Part shown: in pieces, positions 5,735 to 8,983 of the stretch | How the letters are laid out: each line of letters starts with the position of its first letter | How positions within the stretch are numbered: position 1 is the stretch's first letter | Assembly (NCBI GenBank): GCA_964467005.1 | Contig: CAYXPI010000150.1 | Location: forward strand, 1 to 8,983 | Reading direction: 5' to 3' | Length of the DNA: 8,983 nt | Origin: Thermohalobaculum sp964467005 | Lineage (GTDB): Bacteria > Pseudomonadota > Alphaproteobacteria > Rhodobacterales > Rhodobacteraceae | Translations under genes and position numbers: made by a program | Notes under the pieces: model-generated | What the model saw: the letters and a program-made list of their open reading frames with translations, nothing else | The model's database searches: none | Told to the model about the DNA's origin: nothing

Positions 5735-7708
5735 ATGCCCGACACCGCCGCCATCCGCGAGATCGACCACCTCTGGGTGCCCCTGCCCGACGGGCGACGG
5801 CTGGCCGCCCGCGCCTGGCTCCCCGCGGCCGAGGGCCCCGCGCCCGGCATCCTCGAATATCTGCCCTATCGCAAGCGCGATGGCACGGCACCCCGCGACG
5901 CCGGCACGCATTCGCGCTTTGCCGCCGCGGGCTATGCGTGCCTCCGGGTCGACATCGCGGGCACGGGCGACAGCGACGGGGCGTTCGATGACGAGTATTC
6001 CGAGCAGGAGCTTGCGGACGGTGAGGCGGTCCTCGCCTGGATGGCCGCGCAAGCCTGGTGCACGGGGCGGATCGGCGTGATCGGCATCTCCTGGGGCGGG
6101 TTCAACGGCCTCCAGCTCGCCTTCCGCCGCCCGGCGGAGCTCGGCGCCGTGGTCACCGTCTGCTCCACGGTCGACCGCTATGCCGACGACATCCACTTCA
6201 TGGGCGGCTGCCTCCTCACGGACAATTTCAACTGGGGCGCGCAAATGACCGCCTACAACACGCGCCCACCCGACCCCGCGCTCCGCGACGATTGGCGCGC
6301 GCGCTGGCTCGAGCGGCTGGAGGGCACGCCGTTTCTCGCGGCGGACTGGCTGCGTCGGCCGGCGCGGGAGGCCTATTGGCGCCACGGCTCGGTCTGCGAG
6401 GATTGGGCGGCGATCCGGGCGCCGGTGCTCGCCATCGGCGGCTGGGCGGACGCCTATGTAAACGCGCCTGTGGCGCTGGCCCAAAACCTCTCCGTCCCGG
6501 CAAAGGCGCTCATCGGCCCGTGGGACCACAAATACCCCCACATCGCGCGCGTCGGCCCCGCGGCGGACTTTCCCGGCGAGGTGGTGCGCTGGTTCGACCG
6601 CTGGCTGAAGGACCTGCCCAACGGGGCGGAGGCGCTGCCCGCCCTCCGCGCCTATCTCCAGGACCACGATGCGCCGGCGCCCCAGCTCAAGCCGAGGGCC
6701 GGCGCCTGGGTCGGCGCATCGGCGGTGCCGGCGGCCGCGCGCGTCCTCGGCCTCGCGCCGGGGCGCTTGGTCGACGGGGTGGGCCACGGGTCGGTGGAGG
6801 TGGCGACCCCGCTCACGGTGGGGGCCGCGGCCGCCTATTTCTGCCCGGGCATGCGGATCGACCACGAGCTGGCCGACGACCAAGCGGCGGACGATGCGGA
6901 CTCGCTCGCCTTCGACATCGAGCCCCTCGGCGAGCCGCTCCGGCTGCTCGGCCGACCGGTGCTCACGCTCTCCGTCGCGGCGGACCAGCCGGTGGCCCAG
7001 ATCGTCGCCCGCCTCTGCGACGTGGCGCCGGACGGGACATCTCAGCGCGTCAGCTATCGGGCGTTCAATCTCTGTCACCACACGGGCCACGCCACGCCAG
7101 AGCCGCTCGAGCCCGGCCGTGCGGTGCGCGTCGAGATCCCGCTCAACGCTTGCGGCCACCGGCTGGCGCGGGGGCACCGGCTTCGCCTGGCGCTCTCCTC
7201 GAGTTACTGGCCGGTGATCTGGCCGGCGCCTGCGCCCGTGCGCCTCACGCTCGATCTTGCGCTGGCCCGTCTCGCCCTTCCGGTGTGGGACGGCGCGGCG
7301 GAGGACCCGCTCGCGGCGCCCGCGCCCCCGGCGCCCCCAGTGCCTTATGGCGAGGCGCTGGCCCCGCCCGCCTCCACGAACGCCCGGCGCATCGAGCCCG
7401 ACGGATGCCATGTGCTGGAGACGGAGGACGACTTCGGCACCCTCCGCCATCCCCACGGGCTCGTCGAGCGCCACAGCGTGGGCCAGAGCTTCCGCATACA
7501 TCCCGACGACCCCACAAGCGCCGAGCACGGGGCGCGCTGGACCTACGACTTCTCCCGGGGGGACTGGTCCGTCGCCATCCGATCCACCGCGCGCATGACC
7601 TCGGATGCGCAAGACTTCCGGCTCGAGCGCCGCGTGCAGGCAGAGGAGGGGGGCGTCGAGATCTTCGCGCGAGACTGGGACGAGCGGGTGCCGCGCGGCT
7701 GTCTCTGA
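5735..7708 (+). CDS. CocE/NonD-type serine hydrolase (X-Pro dipeptidyl-peptidase S15 family)
   Basis: A 657-residue alpha/beta hydrolase related to cocaine esterase CocE and X-Pro dipeptidyl-peptidases. Features in order: EYLPYRKRDG (41-50), the DIAGTGDS turn (73-80), the nucleophile elbow GISWGG (117-122, S119), an acid residue in GGWADAY (D239) and the histidine motif GPWDHKYPH (261-269, probably H265). The helical cap lies around 150-220. From about 340 to 515 a beta-rich PepX_C-like domain follows (RPVLTLSVAAD, SYRAFNL, RLRLALSSSYWP). About 140 more residues follow, including a proline/alanine linker (524-540), giving a longer protein than CocE (about 574). No signal peptide is seen, so a cytoplasmic ester, amide or peptide hydrolase is likely; the substrate is unknown. 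The ATG at 5735 has GGAGGA upstream and is preferred to a TTG at 5681. Divergence from the kinase allows co-regulation but does not prove shared function. Confidence 0.88.
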   Translation: MPDTAAIREIDHLWVPLPDGRRLAARAWLPAAEGPAPGILEYLPYRKRDGTAPRDAGTHSRFAAAGYACLRVDIAGTGDSDGAFDDEYSEQELADGEAVLAWMAAQAWCTGRIGVIGISWGGFNGLQLAFRRPAELGAVVTVCSTVDRYADDIHFMGGCLLTDNFNWGAQMTAYNTRPPDPALRDDWRARWLERLEGTPFLAADWLRRPAREAYWRHGSVCEDWAAIRAPVLAIGGWADAYVNAPVALAQNLSVPAKALIGPWDHKYPHIARVGPAADFPGEVVRWFDRWLKDLPNGAEALPALRAYLQDHDAPAPQLKPRAGAWVGASAVPAAARVLGLAPGRLVDGVGHGSVEVATPLTVGAAAAYFCPGMRIDHELADDQAADDADSLAFDIEPLGEPLRLLGRPVLTLSVAADQPVAQIVARLCDVAPDGTSQRVSYRAFNLCHHTGHATPEPLEPGRAVRVEIPLNACGHRLARGHRLRLALSSSYWPVIWPAPAPVRLTLDLALARLALPVWDGAAEDPLAAPAPPAPPVPYGEALAPPASTNARRIEPDGCHVLETEDDFGTLRHPHGLVERHSVGQSFRIHPDDPTSAEHGARWTYDFSRGDWSVAIRSTARMTSDAQDFRLERRVQAEEGGVEIFARDWDERVPRGCL

Positions 7709-7717
7709 GCCGGACGC

Positions 7718-7743
7718 AAAACGGGCGCCCTTGGGGGCGCCCG
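7718..7743 (-). terminator. Rho-independent terminator of the RTX gene
   Basis: A perfect 9-bp inverted repeat (7722-7730 and 7735-7743, four-base loop) is followed on the minus strand by TTTT (7721-7718). It lies about 40 bases after the RTX stop codon, correctly placed to end that transcript. Read on the plus strand, after the hydrolase gene, the same hairpin lacks a following T run, so it would be a weaker terminator there. Confidence 0.8.
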
Positions 7744-7754
7744 GTGCCGCGATC

Positions 7755-7771
7755 GGGGGCGCGCGGCCCCC
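7755..7771. terminator. Second GC-rich hairpin between convergent genes
   Basis: GGGGG (7755-7759) can pair with CCCCC (7767-7771), and CCCCCGGGGG (7767-7776) is itself a palindrome, so alternative structures exist. No T run follows on either strand. It may help stop read-through between the convergent hydrolase and RTX genes, but the assignment is weak. Confidence 0.3.
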
Positions 7772-7781
7772 GGGGGTCGGA

Positions 7782-8983
7782 TCAGACGAGCTCCACCGCC
7801 GACACGAAGTCGATGGCCCCGATCTCGTCGAGATCGGTGTCCTCCAGGAAGAACACCACGTCGCCCTGGCTGAACACGTCGTTGTCCGCCGTCGGTGCGC
7901 CGAACTCGTCGAAGCCGTCCGCGTCGACGATGACCTGGAGATCGTCGCCCGCCTGCACCACGAAGATGTCGATGCCCGTCACCGGCGTGCCCTCGTCGGC
8001 GTCGAGGAAGACGGTGTCGACCGTGAGCGGGCCGTCCATCTCCGTCTCGAAGTAGGTGCCGCCGTCGATGGTGAAGAAATCCTGGACGTCGATGAGGTCG
8101 GCCTCGTCGTCGCCATCGTCCTCGTCACCGCCCTCGCCGTTGAAGTCGGTGATCCGGTCAGGGCCCGGTTCGGTGGGCCGCGAGGTCACGTTGTCCGCGT
8201 CGAGGGGCTCGCCGGTGAGGAACAGGAAGAGGTCGTCGCCCGCGCCGCCGGTCAGGATGTCCGCGCCCTGGCCGGTGGTCTCGAAGAGGAGCACCTCCAG
8301 CTCGAGAATGTCGTCGCCCTCGCCGCCGTCGAGCGTGTCGTTGCCCGTGTTGCCGCGGAGGATGTCGTCGCCCGTGCCGCCGGTCAGGCTGTCGTCGCCC
8401 TGGCCGCCGCCCACTTCATCGTTGCCCGAGCCGCCGATCACCGTGTCGTTGCCCGCGCCGCCGATCGCGATGTCGTCGCCCGAGCCGCCGTCGATCAGGT
8501 CCGCCCCGTCGTCGGTCGGCGAGGACACCTCGAGAACGAAGGTCTCGCCGCCGCCGAGCGGAGAGCCATTGTTGCTGATCTCGATTTCGTAGACGCCGCT
8601 GAAATCCGCCGTGAAGACGAAGCTCGCGCCGCCCGGCTCGCCATCCACCTCCGTCGGCGGGAAGAAGAGCGGGGGCTGAACCACGACATCCGGAGTGAAG
8701 CCGTCGGTCTCGACATCGATGCTGACGGTCATTCCCTCGGTCAGGAACACCTCGAAGACGTCGTTGCCTGGCAGGCCGTCCTCGCTCCCTTCGAAGCCTT
8801 CGAAGGTGTCGGACCCGCCGCTGATCACGTCGTCGCCGTCGCCGCCGTTGATCGTGTCGGAGCCGTCGCCGCCGAGGAGGACGTCGTCGCCGAGTTCGCC
8901 GTCGATGGTGTCGTTTCCGGCACCGCCTTCGATGGTGTCGTCGTCGGTGTTGCCGTCGCCCTCGGTTTCGTCGGTGGTGTCGT
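7782..8983 (-). CDS. RTX calcium-binding secreted protein, C-terminal part
   Basis: The reading frame is open to the right window edge, so the N-terminus is missing; 399 residues are visible, and the GTG at 8828 is an internal codon rather than a start. Two arrays of the RTX nonapeptide GGxGxDxUx, which binds calcium in a parallel beta-roll, flank a region of about 80 residues (8523-8771) resembling a PPC-type beta-sandwich (FTADFSGVYEIEIS). After the second array comes GADILTGGAGDDLFLF and then DRITDFNG...DLIDVQDFF, the pattern of serralysin/M10 C-terminal domains. The acidic tail ends SAVELV; an acidic residue before terminal hydrophobics fits type I secretion signals. The protein is therefore probably exported by a HlyB/HlyD/TolC-type system and active outside the cell. 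No catalytic domain is visible, so its activity (protease, lipase, adhesin or structural) cannot be told from this part. Confidence 0.88.
   Translation of the reverse strand, partial: DTTDETEGDGNTDDDTIEGGAGNDTIDGELGDDVLLGGDGSDTINGGDGDDVISGGSDTFEGFEGSEDGLPGNDVFEVFLTEGMTVSIDVETDGFTPDVVVQPPLFFPPTEVDGEPGGASFVFTADFSGVYEIEISNNGSPLGGGETFVLEVSSPTDDGADLIDGGSGDDIAIGGAGNDTVIGGSGNDEVGGGQGDDSLTGGTGDDILRGNTGNDTLDGGEGDDILELEVLLFETTGQGADILTGGAGDDLFLFLTGEPLDADNVTSRPTEPGPDRITDFNGEGGDEDDGDDEADLIDVQDFFTIDGGTYFETEMDGPLTVDTVFLDADEGTPVTGIDIFVVQAGDDLQVIVDADGFDEFGAPTADNDVFSQGDVVFFLEDTDLDEIGAIDFVSAVELV
8301..8489 (-). repeat. Seven tandem RTX nonapeptide repeats (27-bp units)
   Basis: Seven uninterrupted nine-residue units are encoded: GGSGDDIAI, GGAGNDTVI, GGSGNDEVG, GGQGDDSLT, GGTGDDILR, GNTGNDTLD and GGEGDDILE. 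They follow the calcium-binding consensus GGxGxDxUx. At DNA level this gives a 27-base periodicity rich in GCC and GTC triplets on the plus strand. Confidence 0.92.
8820..8927 (-). repeat. Four RTX nonapeptide repeats, upstream block
   Basis: Four units are encoded, GGAGNDTID, GELGDDVLL, GGDGSDTIN and GGDGDDVIS, followed by a decayed unit starting GGSDTFEG. Upstream of them lies an acidic/threonine-rich stretch (GDGNTDDDTIEG) that reaches the window edge. The block shows that the beta-roll begins before the PPC-like insertion. Confidence 0.88.

Noticed and set aside
5670..5891. N-terminal extension of the kinase from a GTG at 5891
   Set aside because: It would overlap the divergent hydrolase coding region by over 150 bases, the added residues are low complexity, and the ATG at 5669 has a good Shine-Dalgarno.
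5666..7612. Long minus-strand open frame (648 codons) opposite the hydrolase gene
   Set aside because: The plus strand encodes a clear CocE-type enzyme with catalytic motifs throughout; the antisense product is Arg/Gly/Ala-rich without recognisable motifs.
6058..8055. Plus-strand frame overlapping the hydrolase gene and running into the RTX gene
   Set aside because: It is a shifted frame of the hydrolase then antisense to RTX repeats; the product is Arg/Pro/Ala-rich and crosses the terminator region.
8301..8927. Regular 27-base repeats considered as a CRISPR array or minisatellite
   Set aside because: The units are in frame, have no unique spacers between identical repeats, and translate to canonical RTX nonapeptides; variation falls at the permitted positions.

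Overview
The window looks like chromosomal DNA from a GC-rich alphaproteobacterium, most likely of the Rhodobacteraceae/roseobacter type. This is inferred from the base composition, the dense short-gap gene layout, the Ugp-like transporter genes and the RTX protein. No rRNA, tRNA, CRISPR array or mobile element is visible, and no gene-free stretch exceeds about 85 bases.

Left part (1-5669): an uptake and processing locus related to the ugp system for sn-glycerol-3-phosphate and glycerophosphodiesters. A minus-strand operon runs from right to left: an aminoglycoside-phosphotransferase-fold small-molecule kinase (4689-5669), two inner-membrane ABC permeases (UgpA-like 3695-4621, UgpE-like 2867-3691), a periplasmic UgpB-like binding protein (1565-2857) and a GpdQ-like metallophosphodiesterase (672-1481). 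The 3' part of a UgpC/MalK-type ATPase (1-666) lies on the plus strand and converges on the phosphodiesterase with a 5-base gap. A plausible model is that the ABC transporter imports a glycerophosphodiester or similar phosphoester, GpdQ cleaves it, and the kinase acts on a released alcohol or amino alcohol. The transporter and phosphodiesterase assignments are well supported by motifs; the kinase substrate and the whole-pathway model are inference.

Middle part (5735-7708): a plus-strand gene for a CocE/NonD-type serine hydrolase (alpha/beta hydrolase plus X-Pro dipeptidyl-peptidase-like C-terminal domain), divergent from the kinase across 65 bases that must hold both upstream control regions.

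Right part (7782-8983): the 3' end of a minus-strand gene for a secreted, calcium-binding RTX protein. It has two blocks of glycine/aspartate nonapeptides separated by a PPC-like beta-sandwich stretch and ends in a type I secretion-like tail. A hairpin followed by a T run on the minus strand (7718-7743) is a good terminator for it.

The most interesting non-coding element is a perfect 11-bp hairpin with a GAAA tetraloop on the minus-strand mRNA just after the binding-protein gene. I did not find clear evidence of a wholly new system; the least familiar combination is the kinase and GpdQ enzyme flanking a Ugp-type transporter.
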